A stretch of 64,000 nucleotides of DNA, from assembly GCF_024701975.1 (NCBI RefSeq), contig NZ_JANLNM010000003.1:496001-560000 (forward strand), written 5' to 3'. Position numbers and translations under genes: made by a program. The notes below the pieces were generated by a model. It saw nothing but the letters and a program-made list of their open reading frames with translations. It was not told where the DNA came from and made no database searches. Source of the stretch: Variovorax sp. ZS18.2.2 (GTDB taxonomy: Bacteria; Pseudomonadota; Gammaproteobacteria; Burkholderiales; Burkholderiaceae_C). Numbering within the stretch: position 1 is the first letter of the stretch; every line of letters starts with the position of its first letter. Below are positions 29,317 through 39,123 of this stretch, piece after piece.

Positions 29317-29778
29317 TCAGGCCAGCGTCGAGACGGCCAGCGCCGCCGAAGCGGGCAGGCCGCGCTCCTGCACCAGCCATTCGAGCACCGGCAGCGCGCC
29401 CGGCAGCACCGGCGCCACATCGAGCGGCAGTTGCTGCCACGCCATCGCCTGGCCTTCGCGCATCTCGAATTCACCGGTCCAGGCGGTCACCTTGCACCAG
29501 TGCAGGCGCACCAGCGCATGCGGATAGTCGTGCTCGGTGACCTTCCAAACCGAGGCGCCTTCGATGGTGATGCCGAGCTCTTCCTGCAGTTCGCGCCGCA
29601 GGGCCTCTTCGACCGTCTCGCCAGCTTCGATCTTGCCGCCCGGAAACTCCCAGTAGCCCGCGTAGGCCTTGCCTTCGGGCCGGGTCGAGAGCAGCAGGGC
29701 GTCGTCACTCAGGCGGATCAGCACGCCGACCGCGACCTCGGTGTGCTTGCGCGCGCCGTTCTGTTCCTCTGCGCTCAC
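29317..29778 (-). CDS. mutT: Nudix hydrolase, MutT type
   Basis: A 153-residue protein probably hydrolysing 8-oxo-dGTP. The Nudix box GGKIEAGETVEEALRRELQE with EELGI follows. The N-terminus VAVGVLIRLSDDALLLSTRPEGKAYAGYWEFPGG is MutT-like. GTG at 29778 overlaps the stop of the DUF815 gene (GTGA), so it is coupled to argJ and the ATPase. Assignment to MutT rather than another small Nudix enzyme is by similarity and position. Confidence 0.85.
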   Translation of the reverse strand: MSAEEQNGARKHTEVAVGVLIRLSDDALLLSTRPEGKAYAGYWEFPGGKIEAGETVEEALRRELQEELGITIEGASVWKVTEHDYPHALVRLHWCKVTAWTGEFEMREGQAMAWQQLPLDVAPVLPGALPVLEWLVQERGLPASAALAVSTLA

Positions 29779-30650
29779 GCGTTGCTCCGCCCCGCGTAGT
29801 CGCGGGCGAACTGGTAGGCCACGCGGCCGCTGCGGGAACCGCGCTCGAGCGCCCAGACCAGCGCCTCGGGCCGCGCCGCCGCGATGGCGGCTGCATCGAC
29901 ACCGAAAGACGACAGCCACTGCCCCACGATCGTGAGGTATTCGTTCTGGCTGAAGGGGTAGAAGCTCACCCAGAGGCCGAAGCGCTCGGACAGCGAAATC
30001 TTCTCCTCGATCACCTCGCCCGGATGCACCTCGCCATCGTCGGTGTGGGTGTAGGTGAGGTTTTCCTTCATGTACTCGGGCAGCAGGTGGCGCCGGTTGC
30101 TGGTCGCGTAGATCAGCACATTGGGCGTCGATGCCGCAATCGACCCGTCGAGGATCGACTTGAGCGCCTTGTAGCCCGGCTCGCCCTCGTCGAAGCTCAG
30201 GTCGTCGCTGAACACGATGAACTTCTCGGGGCGCTGCGAGACCACTTCGACGATGTCGGGCAGGTCGACCAGCTCGGCCTTGTCCACCTCGATGAGGCGC
30301 AGCCCCTGCGGCGCATAGGCCTGCAGGCAGGCGCGGATCAGCGACGACTTGCCCGTGCCGCGTGCGCCCGTCAGCAGCACGTTGTTGGCCGGCTTGCCTT
30401 CGACGAACTGGCGCGTGTTGCGCTCGATCTTTTCCTTCTGGACGTCGATTTCCTTGAGCGAATCGAGCGCCATCGTCGCCACATGCTTCACCGGCTCCAG
30501 CACGCCATGGCCGGAGTTGCGGCGGCGGTAGCGCCAGGCGATGGAAGCGTTCCAGTCCGCTGGCGCCGACAGCGGCTGCGGCAGGATCGATTCGATGCGG
30601 GTAATGAGCTGCTCGGCGCGCTCGATCAGCTTCTGGAACTGCTCGTTCAT
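29775..30650 (-). CDS. AAA-type ATPase, DUF815 family
   Basis: A 291-residue protein with the P-loop GARGTGKSS and Walker [16 protein letters not shown]815 (PF05673) members are uncharacterised AAA-like ATPases. An N-terminal helical region precedes the core. The ATG overlaps the argJ stop (ATGA), and its own stop overlaps mutT, so it is in the middle of a tightly packed secA-argJ-ATPase-mutT string. Function unknown. Confidence 0.9.
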   Translation of the reverse strand: MNEQFQKLIERAEQLITRIESILPQPLSAPADWNASIAWRYRRRNSGHGVLEPVKHVATMALDSLKEIDVQKEKIERNTRQFVEGKPANNVLLTGARGTGKSSLIRACLQAYAPQGLRLIEVDKAELVDLPDIVEVVSQRPEKFIVFSDDLSFDEGEPGYKALKSILDGSIAASTPNVLIYATSNRRHLLPEYMKENLTYTHTDDGEVHPGEVIEEKISLSERFGLWVSFYPFSQNEYLTIVGQWLSSFGVDAAAIAAARPEALVWALERGSRSGRVAYQFARDYAGRSNA

Positions 30651-31876
30651 GACCGGTAGTCGGCGTTGATGGTCACGTATTCGTGGCTGAAGTCGCAGGT
30701 CCACACGGTCTCGCTGGCGTTGCCGCGGCCGAGGCCGACCCGCACCGTGATCTCGCTCTGCTTCATCACGCGCTGGCCGTCTTCCTCGCGGTACGACGGG
30801 TTGCGTCCGCCCTTGACCGCCACGTGCACGTCGTCCAGGAACAGGTCGATGCCGGTCTGATCGAGGTCGGCGATGCCCGCATAGCCGACGGCCGCCAGGA
30901 TACGGCCCAGGTTCGGGTCGCTGGCATAGAACGCGGTCTTCACCAGCGGCGAATGCGCGATCGCGTAGGCCACCTGCTTGCACTCGGCAGCATCGCGGCC
31001 GCCTTCGACCTGGATGGTGATGAACTTGGTCGCGCCTTCGCCGTCGCGCACGATGGCCTGTGCCAGCAGGCGCGCCACGTTCTGCATGGCCGCCACGAGC
31101 GCCTGGCCTTCGGCAGATTCGAGCGAGGTGACGGTCGCGTGGGACGCCTTCTGCGTGGCGATGACGACGAACGAGTCGTTGGTCGAGGTGTCGCCGTCGA
31201 TGGTCACGCGGTTGAACGAGCCATCGGCCAGGAGCTTCGCGAGCGGCTGGATCAGCGACGGATCGATCTTCGCGTCGGTCGCCATGAAGCCGAGCATGGT
31301 CGCCATGTTCGGGCGGATCATGCCGGCGCCCTTGCTGATGCCGGTGATGGTGACGGTGGCGCCGCCGATCTGGACCTTCTGGCTGAACGCCTTGGGGATC
31401 GTGTCGGTGGTCATGATGCCTTCAGCGGCGCGTGCCCAATGGTTCTCCGAAGCATCGGCCAGCGCGGCGGGCAGGCCCGCTTCGATGCGGTCCACGGGCA
31501 GCGGCTCCATGATCACGCCGGTCGAGAACGGCAGGATCTGCTCGGGCGCGATCTCCAGCTTGCGCGCGAGCGCGATGCAGGTGGAGCGCGTGCGCATCAG
31601 GCCGTCTTCGCCGGTGCCGGCATTGGCGTTGCCGGTGTTGATCACCATCGCGCGAATGCCGTAGTTGGCCGCCAGGTGGTCACGGCAGACCTGCACCGGC
31701 GCCGCGCAGAAGCGGTTCTGGGTGAACACGCCGCCGACCGCCGAGCCTTCGTCGATCAGCACGACGGTCAGGTCCTTGCGGTTGGCCTTTCGCACACCCG
31801 CTTCGGCCACGCCGATGCGGACGCCGGGCACCGCGAACAAGGCGGCGGGATCAGGGGCGGACAAGTTCACGGGCAT
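30647..31876 (-). CDS. argJ: Bifunctional ornithine acetyltransferase / N-acetylglutamate synthase
   Basis: Transfers acetyl from N-acetylornithine to glutamate in arginine synthesis. It has 409 residues. The autocleavage site is the ATMLGF motif ([21 protein letters not shown] region), where the threonine becomes the nucleophile of the beta chain. It ends in [16 protein letters not shown], the usual C-terminus. It lies 29 bp downstream of secA. Confidence 0.96.
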   Translation of the reverse strand: MPVNLSAPDPAALFAVPGVRIGVAEAGVRKANRKDLTVVLIDEGSAVGGVFTQNRFCAAPVQVCRDHLAANYGIRAMVINTGNANAGTGEDGLMRTRSTCIALARKLEIAPEQILPFSTGVIMEPLPVDRIEAGLPAALADASENHWARAAEGIMTTDTIPKAFSQKVQIGGATVTITGISKGAGMIRPNMATMLGFMATDAKIDPSLIQPLAKLLADGSFNRVTIDGDTSTNDSFVVIATQKASHATVTSLESAEGQALVAAMQNVARLLAQAIVRDGEGATKFITIQVEGGRDAAECKQVAYAIAHSPLVKTAFYASDPNLGRILAAVGYAGIADLDQTGIDLFLDDVHVAVKGGRNPSYREEDGQRVMKQSEITVRVGLGRGNASETVWTCDFSHEYVTINADYRS

Positions 31877-31905
31877 GGGGTTCTCTCAATGAAAGGTTCG
31901 GGACG

Positions 31906-34692
31906 TCAGCTCAGCTTGCCGTGGCACTGCTTGTACTTCTTGCCACTGCCGCAGGGGCACGGGTCGTTGCGGCCGACGCGGGCGAAGGCGGCGGCCTCGG
32001 CGCTCAGGGCGCCCGCACCGATGGCCGCGAGGCGGCGCTGGTTTTCTTCGTCGACACGCACCTCGACCTCGCCGGTTTCGGTCGGCGCGGAGTAGGTGAT
32101 GTTGGCCACGTTCTCGCCGCGGCTTTCCATGGCTTCGGCCGCTTCCTCGAGCTGCTCGCCAGACTGCACGCGCACCGTCATGAGCTGGCGCGTGACTTCG
32201 TTCTTCACCGAGTCGAGCAACTGGCCGAAGAGCTCGAAGGCTTCGCGCTTGTATTCCTGCTTGGGCTGCTTTTGCGCATAGCCGCGCAGGTGGATGCCCT
32301 GGCGCAGGTAGTCGAGCGAAGCCAGGTGTTCGCGCCAGTGGGTGTCGATGCTCTGCAGCAGCACCATGCGCTCGAACTGGGTGAAGTTCTCCTGGCCGAT
32401 CAGCGCCAGCTTGGCGTCGAAGGTTTCGTTGGCGGCCTTGACCACCTTCTCGAGCACGTCTTCATCGGAGATCGCGTCGGAGGCCTCGACCTCCTTCTTG
32501 AGCGGCATGTCCAGGCCCCACTCGGTGAAGAGCGTCTTCTCGAGGCCTTCGAGGTCCCATTGCTCCTCGACCGATTCGGCCGGCACGTACTGGCGCACCA
32601 GGTCCATGAAGCAGCCTTCGCGCAGCGCGGCGATCTGCGCCGTGAGGTCGCCCGCGTCCAGGATGTCGTTGCGCTGCTGGTAGATCACCTTGCGCTGGTC
32701 GTTCGACACGTCGTCGTATTCGAGCAACTGCTTCCGGATATCGAAGTTGCGCGCCTCGACCTTGCGCTGCGCGCTTTCGATGCTGCGCGTGACGATGCCC
32801 GCTTCGATGGCTTCGCCATCGGGCATCTTCAGGCGGTCCATGATCGCCTTCACGCGGTCGCCCGCGAAAATGCGCATCAGCGGATCGTCCAAGCTCAGGT
32901 AGAAGCGCGACGAACCCGGGTCGCCCTGGCGGCCCGAGCGGCCGCGCAGCTGGTTGTCGATGCGGCGCGATTCGTGGCGCTCGGTGGCGATGATGCGCAG
33001 GCCGCCCAGCGACTTGACGAAATCATGGTCCTTGGTCCACTCGGTGCGCACGTGCGCGATGTCGATTTCCTTGGTGGCCTCGTCCCGGCCCTCGTCGGTC
33101 TCGATCGCCTCGATCATCTTCTCGATGTTGCCGCCCAGCACGATGTCGGTGCCGCGGCCCGCCATGTTGGTCGCGATGGTGATCATCTTCGTGCGGCCGG
33201 CCTGCGCCACGATGTCGGCTTCGCGCGCATGCTGCTTGGCGTTGAGCACCTGGTGCGGCAGGTCGGCCTTGGTGAGCAGCGCGTCGATGATTTCGGAGTT
33301 CTCGATGGACGAGGTGCCCACCAGCACCGGCTGGCCGCGCTCGTAGCACTCGCGGATGTCCTGGATGGCGGCCTCGTACTTCTCGCGCGTGGTCTTGTAG
33401 ACGCGGTCGAGCTGGTCTTCGCGCTTGCTGATGCGGTTGGGCGGAATGATGACCGTCTCGAGGCCGTAGATTTCCTGGAACTCGTAGGCCTCGGTGTCGG
33501 CCGTGCCGGTCATGCCGGCCAGCTTGCCGTACAGGCGGAAGTAGTTCTGGAAGGTGATCGAGGCCATCGTCTGGTTCTCGGCCTGGATCTCGACGCCTTC
33601 CTTGGCTTCCACGGCCTGGTGCAGGCCGTCGCTCCAGCGGCGGCCCGTCATGAGGCGGCCGGTGAACTCGTCCACGATGGTCACTTCGCCCTGCTGCACC
33701 ACGTAGTGCTGGTCGCGGTGGTACAGGTGGCGTGCGCGCAGCGCCGCTGTCAGGTGGTGCATCAGCGTGATGTTGGCCGGGTCGTAGAGCGACGCGCCCT
33801 CGGGAATCAGCTTGAGCTCGCCCAGGATGCGCTCGGCATTCTCGTGGCCGTCTTCGGTCAGGAACACCTGGTGCGTCTTCTCGTCGACCGTGAAGTCGCC
33901 GGGCACCGTGACGCCTTCGCCCGTGCGGGGGTCGGCTTCGCCTTCCTGCTTCGTGAGCAGCGGCACCACCTTGTTGATGGCGAGATAGAGGTCGGTGTGG
34001 TCTTCGGCCTGGCCGCTGATGATCAGCGGGGTGCGGGCTTCGTCGATCAGGATCGAGTCCACCTCGTCGACGATCGCGAAGTTCAGCACGCGCTGGACCC
34101 GGTCGCCCGGCTCGTACACCATGTTGTCGCGCAGGTAGTCGAAGCCGTATTCGTTGTTGGTGCCGTACGTGATGTCGCTGCCGTAGGCTTCCTGCTTTTC
34201 TTCCCGCGGCATCTGCGGCAGGTTGATGCCCACCGTGAGACCCAGGAAGTTGTAGAGCCGGCCCATCCACTTGGCGTCGCGGCTGGCTAGGTAGTCGTTC
34301 ACCGTGACCACGTGCACGCCCTTGCCGGACAGCGCATTCAGGTACACCGGCAGCGTGGCGGTCAGCGTCTTGCCTTCGCCGGTGCGCATTTCGGAGATCT
34401 TGCCGTTGTGCAGCGCCATGCCGCCGAGCAATTGGACGTCGAAGTGGCGCATCTTCATGATGCGCTTGGAGCCTTCGCGCACCGTGGCGAAGGCCTCCGG
34501 CAGCAGGGCGTCGAGCGTTTCGCCCTTGGCCGCGCGGTCCTTGAACTCCTGCGTCTTCGCGCGCAGCGCGTCGTCACTGAGCTTCTCGAACTCGGGTTCG
34601 AGCGCATTGATGCGTTCCACCGTCTTGCGATACTGCTTGAGGAGCCGGTCGTTGCGACTGCCGAAGATCTGGGTCAGGAAGTTGGTTGCCAT
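31906..34692 (-). CDS. secA: Preprotein translocase ATPase SecA
   Basis: Motor of Sec export. It has 928 residues. It has Walker A in [14 protein letters not shown], a DEAD-type box [27 protein letters not shown], and [13 protein letters not shown]. The C-terminal zinc tail [14 protein letters not shown] binds SecB and phospholipid. It is the first gene of the secA-argJ-ATPase-mutT set and is divergent from the DciA-like gene. No secM-like arrest gene is visible in the 182-bp gap. Confidence 0.97.
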   Translation of the reverse strand: MATNFLTQIFGSRNDRLLKQYRKTVERINALEPEFEKLSDDALRAKTQEFKDRAAKGETLDALLPEAFATVREGSKRIMKMRHFDVQLLGGMALHNGKISEMRTGEGKTLTATLPVYLNALSGKGVHVVTVNDYLASRDAKWMGRLYNFLGLTVGINLPQMPREEKQEAYGSDITYGTNNEYGFDYLRDNMVYEPGDRVQRVLNFAIVDEVDSILIDEARTPLIISGQAEDHTDLYLAINKVVPLLTKQEGEADPRTGEGVTVPGDFTVDEKTHQVFLTEDGHENAERILGELKLIPEGASLYDPANITLMHHLTAALRARHLYHRDQHYVVQQGEVTIVDEFTGRLMTGRRWSDGLHQAVEAKEGVEIQAENQTMASITFQNYFRLYGKLAGMTGTADTEAYEFQEIYGLETVIIPPNRISKREDQLDRVYKTTREKYEAAIQDIRECYERGQPVLVGTSSIENSEIIDALLTKADLPHQVLNAKQHAREADIVAQAGRTKMITIATNMAGRGTDIVLGGNIEKMIEAIETDEGRDEATKEIDIAHVRTEWTKDHDFVKSLGGLRIIATERHESRRIDNQLRGRSGRQGDPGSSRFYLSLDDPLMRIFAGDRVKAIMDRLKMPDGEAIEAGIVTRSIESAQRKVEARNFDIRKQLLEYDDVSNDQRKVIYQQRNDILDAGDLTAQIAALREGCFMDLVRQYVPAESVEEQWDLEGLEKTLFTEWGLDMPLKKEVEASDAISDEDVLEKVVKAANETFDAKLALIGQENFTQFERMVLLQSIDTHWREHLASLDYLRQGIHLRGYAQKQPKQEYKREAFELFGQLLDSVKNEVTRQLMTVRVQSGEQLEEAAEAMESRGENVANITYSAPTETGEVEVRVDEENQRRLAAIGAGALSAEAAAFARVGRNDPCPCGSGKKYKQCHGKLS

Positions 34693-34874
34693 TGGGTGGA
34701 GATGGGCGGGCGCCTGACACGACAGGCACTGCGACCGGATTCCCTAAGATATGGTGAAAGCAGTTGGGCGCGCTCGTTTCGAAATCAAGTTCGGCCTCGA
34801 GCAGCCTTTTTTCCGGCGCGAACGCCGGCAAACCGGGCATTTTAGCTGTCTTGTTTCTGTCCTCAGGATTACTC

Positions 34875-35183
34875 ATGTATCGCCGCCTCGCCCCCGCCAT
34901 CAGCCTGCACCAGGCTGCAGAAGGCTCGCCCACGCTGGGCGGCCTGATGGCACGCGCGCGCGACAGCGCCGAACGCCTGAAAGCCGTGGAGGGGCTCATT
35001 CCGCCGGCCATGCGCGGCGCCGTGCAGGCCGGGCCTGCCGAGGGCGACGTTTGGTGCCTGCTGGTGAAAGGCAGCGCCGCGGCCGCCAAGCTGCGCCAAC
35101 TCGCGCCGATGCTCGTGACACGGCTCAGGAACCGGGGCTGGGACGTCGCGACGATCCGCATCAAGGTACACACGGGCCGCTGA
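34875..35183 (+). CDS. DUF721/DciA-like protein
   Basis: A 102-residue protein. The N-terminal basic and helical part is followed by AVQAGPAEGDVWCLLVKGSAAAAKLRQLAPMLV, which matches the DUF721 fold of DciA, the replicative helicase operator. AGGA lies 7 bp before the ATG. The neighbourhood next to secA is typical of betaproteobacterial DUF721 genes. Whether it loads DnaB as DciA does is inferred from family. Confidence 0.75.
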   Translation: MYRRLAPAISLHQAAEGSPTLGGLMARARDSAERLKAVEGLIPPAMRGAVQAGPAEGDVWCLLVKGSAAAAKLRQLAPMLVTRLRNRGWDVATIRIKVHTGR

Positions 35184-35215
35184 TCGACCGGCCGGCGCTT
35201 TGAATTGATTTTTCG

Positions 35216-35240
35216 TCTGGAAGTAGATAATATTTCCAGA
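35216..35240. promoter_or_regulatory. 25-bp operator-like site overlapping the cyclodeaminase-like start codon
   Basis: TCTGGAA (35216-35222) and TTCCAGA (35234-35240) are perfect inverted repeats. Their centre contains GATAAT (35226-35231), a possible -10 box. The last base is the A of the ATG. The site is identical at 19 of 25 positions to 37400-37424, beside the PLP-enzyme gene. Confidence 0.65.
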
Positions 35241-36226
35241 TGACACCATCGACGTCGCCCGCCGACGCACTCCTCCTGCTGCTCGACAAGCACCAGGTCA
35301 ACGCCCTCCTCTCCCCCGACGACGTGCGCCAGGCCGTGCGCGAGGCCTTCGTTCTTCACAGCGACCGCGAAGGCCGCGTCTTCCCGGTCGTGCGCGAGCC
35401 GCTCTCCACGGGCGGCGTATTCGGCATCAAGTCGGGCGACGTGCAGGCGCAGGGCCTGCTCGGCTTCAAGGCCGCGGGCTTCTGGCCCGCCAACCGGCAG
35501 CGCGGCGGCGAGCCGCACCAGGCGACGATCCTCCTGATCGACCCCGCCACGGGCCGGCCGCTGTGCGTGATCGACGGCAATGCGATCACGACCGTGCGCA
35601 CGGGTGCGGCGGGCGGGCTCGGCCTGCAGCAGCTCGCGCGACCCGACAGCACGCGGCTTTGCATCTTCGGCACTGGCGTGCAGGCGCGCATCCAGCTCGA
35701 CTTCGCATTGCGCCTTCTGCCCTCGCTCCGCGAGGTGCGCTACGTGAGCGCCGATGACGGTCGCAACGCCGTGTTCGAAGACAACTTCGCGGCCCGCTGC
35801 AACATCGCACCCGCCACCAACCGCAACGCCGCGGTCGCAGAGAGCGACATCGTGATCACCGCGACACCGGGCGGTGGCGCATTGTTCGATCTGGAAGCCG
35901 TGCAACCCGGCATGCACCTGAATTGCGTCGGTGCCGACACGCGCGGCAAGCGAGAACTCCCTGAAGGCCTGCTGGCGCGCGCCCGCCTCTTCGTCGACGA
36001 CAGCGTGCAGGCGCAGCAGATCGGCGAAACCCAATGGGCGCCCGACACCGCGAGGACCGAGTTGGGCGACCTGCTGAGCGGCAAGACCTCCTTCGAGCGC
36101 GCGCCGGGCGATATCACCGTCTTCGACATGACCGGCCTCGCGCTGCAGGACCTGACGGTCGCGCGCCTGCTCCACGAGCGCGCGATTGCAACGGGCACAG
36201 GCACGCGCCTCGCCTGGCCCTGGTAG
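35240..36226 (+). CDS. Ornithine cyclodeaminase / mu-crystallin family protein
   Basis: A 328-residue NAD(P)-dependent family member. It has the Rossmann motif FGTGVQARIQLDFALRLLP and the substrate-side GNAITTVRTGAAGGLG. Relatives deaminate or reduce cyclic imines, alanine, ectoine intermediates (EutC) or diaminopropionate precursors (SbnB). It runs tail to tail with a PLP fold-type II gene, one base apart, a pairing like EutB/EutC and SbnA/SbnB. No Shine-Dalgarno precedes the ATG. The substrate cannot be read from sequence. Confidence 0.85.
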   Translation: MTPSTSPADALLLLLDKHQVNALLSPDDVRQAVREAFVLHSDREGRVFPVVREPLSTGGVFGIKSGDVQAQGLLGFKAAGFWPANRQRGGEPHQATILLIDPATGRPLCVIDGNAITTVRTGAAGGLGLQQLARPDSTRLCIFGTGVQARIQLDFALRLLPSLREVRYVSADDGRNAVFEDNFAARCNIAPATNRNAAVAESDIVITATPGGGALFDLEAVQPGMHLNCVGADTRGKRELPEGLLARARLFVDDSVQAQQIGETQWAPDTARTELGDLLSGKTSFERAPGDITVFDMTGLALQDLTVARLLHERAIATGTGTRLAWPW

Positions 36227-36227
36227 C

Positions 36228-37376
36228 TCAGGCGGCAGCGCCGCCGAAGAGCTCGGTCATGAACTGCGTCGACTTCAGGCCGGTGCCGGTCAGCAGCACG
36301 ACCGTGGTTTCGCTGGCCTGGATGTCGCCCCGCTGCGCCAGCACATCGATGGCCGCGGCCGCCGTTGCGGACGTCGGCTCGGCATACAACCCGGTCGAGG
36401 CCAGCCGGCGCACGGCGGCTGCGATCTGCTCTTCGGTCAGCGCCACCGTCTTGCCATTCGTCTCGCGCAGCGCCTGAAGAATCTCCTGCAGCCGCACGGG
36501 CCGCTTGATGGCCGTGCCTTCGGCGATCGTCGGCTTCACGATGCGGTCGACCAGCGTGTCGACGCCTGCGACGAAGCTCGCATCCACAGGCGAGCAATTC
36601 AGCGGCTGCGCCACGAAGATCCGCGGCAGCTTCGCGATCTGCCCCGCCGCCAGCAACTCCTTGAAGCCGATCCAGCACCCGAGCACATTGCTGCCCGCGC
36701 CGGCTGGAATCACCACGTTGTCGGGTGCGACGAACCCCAGGTCTTCCCAGAGTTCATAGGCCAGCGTCTTCGTGCCCTGCAGGAAGAACGGATGCCAGTT
36801 GTGGCTCGCATAGAAGATCGATTCGGACTGGCGCATCGCTTCGTATTCGGACTCCTCGCGCGGCCCCGGCACGAGTTGCACCTCGGCGCCGAAAGCGCGA
36901 ATCTGCGCGACCTTCGGCGCCGGCGTGTAGCTGGGCGCGAGCACCTTCACCTTGATGCCCGCCGCCGCGCCCGCGGCAGCAATGGCCGCGCCGCCATTGC
37001 CTGAGCTGTCTTCCAGCACCGCATGGATGCCCAGCTGCCGCAGGAACGAAATCATCACGGACGCACCACGGTCCTTGAAGCTGCAGGTTGGGTTGAACCA
37101 CTCGAGCTTGAAGTAGGGCTCGAATGCGCCCCAGCGCTTCTGCACCAGCGGCGTACAGCCTTCGCCCATGCTCGCGGGCGTGTCGATCACCACCGGCAGC
37201 GCCGCGCGGTAGCGCCACACCGAGCGCTCGCGCCCATCGATGTCGTCGCGGGTGATGCCGGGCAGCGGCGTCACCATCATCGGATTGCCGTCGTCGGAGC
37301 GCCAACGGCGTTCCGAGAGGTCGTGGTACCGGCCGGTGCGGGGATCGATATAGCGTGCGGGTTCCTGGCGTGTCAT
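36228..37376 (-). CDS. PLP fold-type II enzyme, threonine-synthase-like
   Basis: A 382-residue enzyme of the threonine synthase/dehydratase group. The PLP lysine is in NPTCSFKDRGASV, followed by the phosphate-binding EDSSGNGGAAIAAA and a late LLTGTGLKS. AGGAG lies 8 nt before the ATG at 37376, which fixes the start; a longer in-frame reading upstream would run into the operator. It lacks a zinc-ribbon N-terminus. Probably a lyase or beta-replacement enzyme acting with the neighbouring cyclodeaminase-like protein. Confidence 0.85.
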   Translation of the reverse strand: MTRQEPARYIDPRTGRYHDLSERRWRSDDGNPMMVTPLPGITRDDIDGRERSVWRYRAALPVVIDTPASMGEGCTPLVQKRWGAFEPYFKLEWFNPTCSFKDRGASVMISFLRQLGIHAVLEDSSGNGGAAIAAAGAAAGIKVKVLAPSYTPAPKVAQIRAFGAEVQLVPGPREESEYEAMRQSESIFYASHNWHPFFLQGTKTLAYELWEDLGFVAPDNVVIPAGAGSNVLGCWIGFKELLAAGQIAKLPRIFVAQPLNCSPVDASFVAGVDTLVDRIVKPTIAEGTAIKRPVRLQEILQALRETNGKTVALTEEQIAAAVRRLASTGLYAEPTSATAAAAIDVLAQRGDIQASETTVVLLTGTGLKSTQFMTELFGGAAA

Positions 37377-37399
37377 GCGCGGTTCTCCTGGAGGATCTT

Positions 37400-37424
37400 T
37401 CTGGATTTGGATGATATATCCAAA
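37400..37424. promoter_or_regulatory. 25-bp operator-like site between the PLP-enzyme and YheO-type genes
   Basis: Contains the palindrome TTTGGAT-GATAT-ATCCAAA (37406-37424). It is identical at 19 of 25 positions to 35216-35240. A third, weaker TGGA-N7-TCCA element is at 37445-37459. Likely binding sites for the adjacent regulator. Confidence 0.65.
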
Positions 37425-37480
37425 CATGGACTTTCCGTACAGTTTGGATTCTTCGTCCAGAACTGGATACATTCCCCGCC

Positions 37481-38107
37481 ATGAAGAAGAAGTCCAACAA
37501 GCAGCTCCTGGAGATGCTGCGCAACATGGCCGAAGGCCTCGGCGAAACCTTTGCGCCCTTCTGCGAAGTCGTGGTGCACGACCTCAGCAATCCGAAGAAC
37601 GCGATCTACGCGATCGAGAACAACCTGAGCGGGCGGCAGGTGGGTCAATCGGTCACCGAGCTCGGCCTCGCCCGCATCCGCGACCCCGAGTACCCGGCGG
37701 TGATTTCGAACTACGCCAACACCTTTTCCGACGGCCGCAAGGTCAAGAGCACCTCCATCGGCGTGAAGGACGAGAGCGGCGAGTACGTGGCCGCGCTGTG
37801 CCTGAACGTCGACCTCACGCTGTTCCAGAGCTTCCAGGGTGCGATCTCGCAGTTCACGCGCATCGACGAGCGGGAGGTGCACGAGAGCCTCGATACGGGC
37901 GCGGGCCATTCGGAGCGCATCCACGCGCGCATCGACGAATTCGCCGCGTCACGCGCTACCAGTTCGCGGTCGCTGAAACCGGCCGACCGCAAGCAGCTCG
38001 TGCAGGAGTTGAAGAAGGCCGGCTTCCTCGAGATCCGCCGCGGCGCCGAAATCGCAGCGGCGCACATGGGCGTCTCGCGCGCCACCGTCTACAGCGACGC
38101 GAAGTAA
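37481..38107 (+). CDS. YheO/DauR-type transcriptional regulator
   Basis: A 208-residue protein with an N-terminal YheO PAS-like ligand domain (about residues 8-118; FAPFCEVVVHDLSNPKNAIYAIEN) and a C-terminal helix-turn-helix (GAEIAAAHMGVSRATVYSDAK). DauR, a family member, represses D-arginine catabolism, and other members control amino-acid pathways. It is divergent from the PLP-enzyme gene across a gap with two or three inverted repeats, so it probably controls that gene and the cyclodeaminase-like gene. Confidence 0.85.
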   Translation: MKKKSNKQLLEMLRNMAEGLGETFAPFCEVVVHDLSNPKNAIYAIENNLSGRQVGQSVTELGLARIRDPEYPAVISNYANTFSDGRKVKSTSIGVKDESGEYVAALCLNVDLTLFQSFQGAISQFTRIDEREVHESLDTGAGHSERIHARIDEFAASRATSSRSLKPADRKQLVQELKKAGFLEIRRGAEIAAAHMGVSRATVYSDAK

Positions 38108-38125
38108 TTAGCAGCGGGTCGGGGT

Positions 38126-39106
38126 CTATTGCGGCTGCAAGCCGACCTCGTGCGCCACCTTCTGCCAGCGCTCGGCCTCCGAGCGAAGGAACGCGCGCAG
38201 CTCGCCCGGCGTCGAGCCCTTCATCTGCACGCCCAGCACCGACATCCGCTCCTTCACCGAGGGATGCTCGAGCGCCGCGATGGCCTCGCGGCGCAGCTTC
38301 TCGATCACGTCGAGCGGCGTGGTGGCCGGCGCCACCATGGCCCACCACTGATCGATCTCCATGCCCTTGAGGTTGCTCTCCGCCAGCGCGGGCACGTTCT
38401 GCAGGCCGGCGATGGTCACGCGCTGCGTGCTCGTGACGAGCAACGGACGGATCCTGTTGCCGCCTGCAAGGCTGGAACCACTGGCCAGCGTCGCGAAGTG
38501 GCCAGCCACCGTGCCGGCCGCCACATCGGTCAGCGCCGGTGCAGAGCCCTTGTACGGCACCATGTTGAAACGGATGTTCGTGCGGCTCGCGAGCATTTCG
38601 GCCGCGAGATGGCTCACGGTGCCTGCGCCGCTGTGCGCGATGGCGGGCGGTGCCTGCTTGGCGGCGGCCGACTTGATGAAGGTCTTGAAGTCCTTGCTGT
38701 CGTCGTCCATGCCCGCGAAGAACACCAGCGGCGAGGTCCCGATCATGGTCACGGGCGTGAAGTCGCGCAGCAGGTCGTACGGGAGCTTCGCCGTCACCGC
38801 TGGCGCGATCGCATGCGGCAGCTCGACGATGGCGATGGTGTAGCCGTCGGGCGCGGCCTTGGCGGCCGCATCGGTGCCGATCATGCCGGCCGCGCCGGGG
38901 CGGTTGTCGACGATCACCGGGCTGCCTATGGTCTGGCTCATGCGCTGCGCCATGGCACGCGCGATGGCGTTGGTGCTGCCGCCTGCGGCCCAGGGCACGA
39001 CGAGCTTGATCGGCCGGTCGGGGTAAGCGGCCCATGCAGGTCGCGCTGCAGCGAGCAGGGCTGTAGAGCCGGCGGCCAGAAAGGCCCGGCGATGCATCGT
39101 CGGCAT
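38126..39106 (-). CDS. Bug/TctC-family periplasmic binding protein
   Basis: A 326-residue tripartite tricarboxylate receptor, a family greatly expanded in Comamonadaceae. The signal peptide has a twin-arginine-like start (HRRAFLAAGS) and ends near WAA. The mature protein begins YPDRPIKLVVPWAAGGSTNA, the family signature, with IVDNRPGAAGMIGTDAAAKA. ATG 39106 or an ATG three codons later are both possible. It lies 17 bp after the threonine-synthase-like gene, so the two are likely one transcript. No TctA/TctB membrane genes are adjacent. Confidence 0.92.
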   Translation of the reverse strand: MPTMHRRAFLAAGSTALLAAARPAWAAYPDRPIKLVVPWAAGGSTNAIARAMAQRMSQTIGSPVIVDNRPGAAGMIGTDAAAKAAPDGYTIAIVELPHAIAPAVTAKLPYDLLRDFTPVTMIGTSPLVFFAGMDDDSKDFKTFIKSAAAKQAPPAIAHSGAGTVSHLAAEMLASRTNIRFNMVPYKGSAPALTDVAAGTVAGHFATLASGSSLAGGNRIRPLLVTSTQRVTIAGLQNVPALAESNLKGMEIDQWWAMVAPATTPLDVIEKLRREAIAALEHPSVKERMSVLGVQMKGSTPGELRAFLRSEAERWQKVAHEVGLQPQ

Positions 39107-39123
39107 GGGTGGCTCCTTGAGGG

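Noticed and set aside
31921..34290. Plus-strand open frame of 789 residues opposite secA
   Set aside because: Shadow of secA on the other strand; no start context and no domain.
34693..34874. A SecM-like arrest peptide ahead of secA
   Set aside because: No frame with a signal peptide and arrest motif in this gap; it holds only a CCGGCG-TTCG-CGCCGG stem without a T-run.
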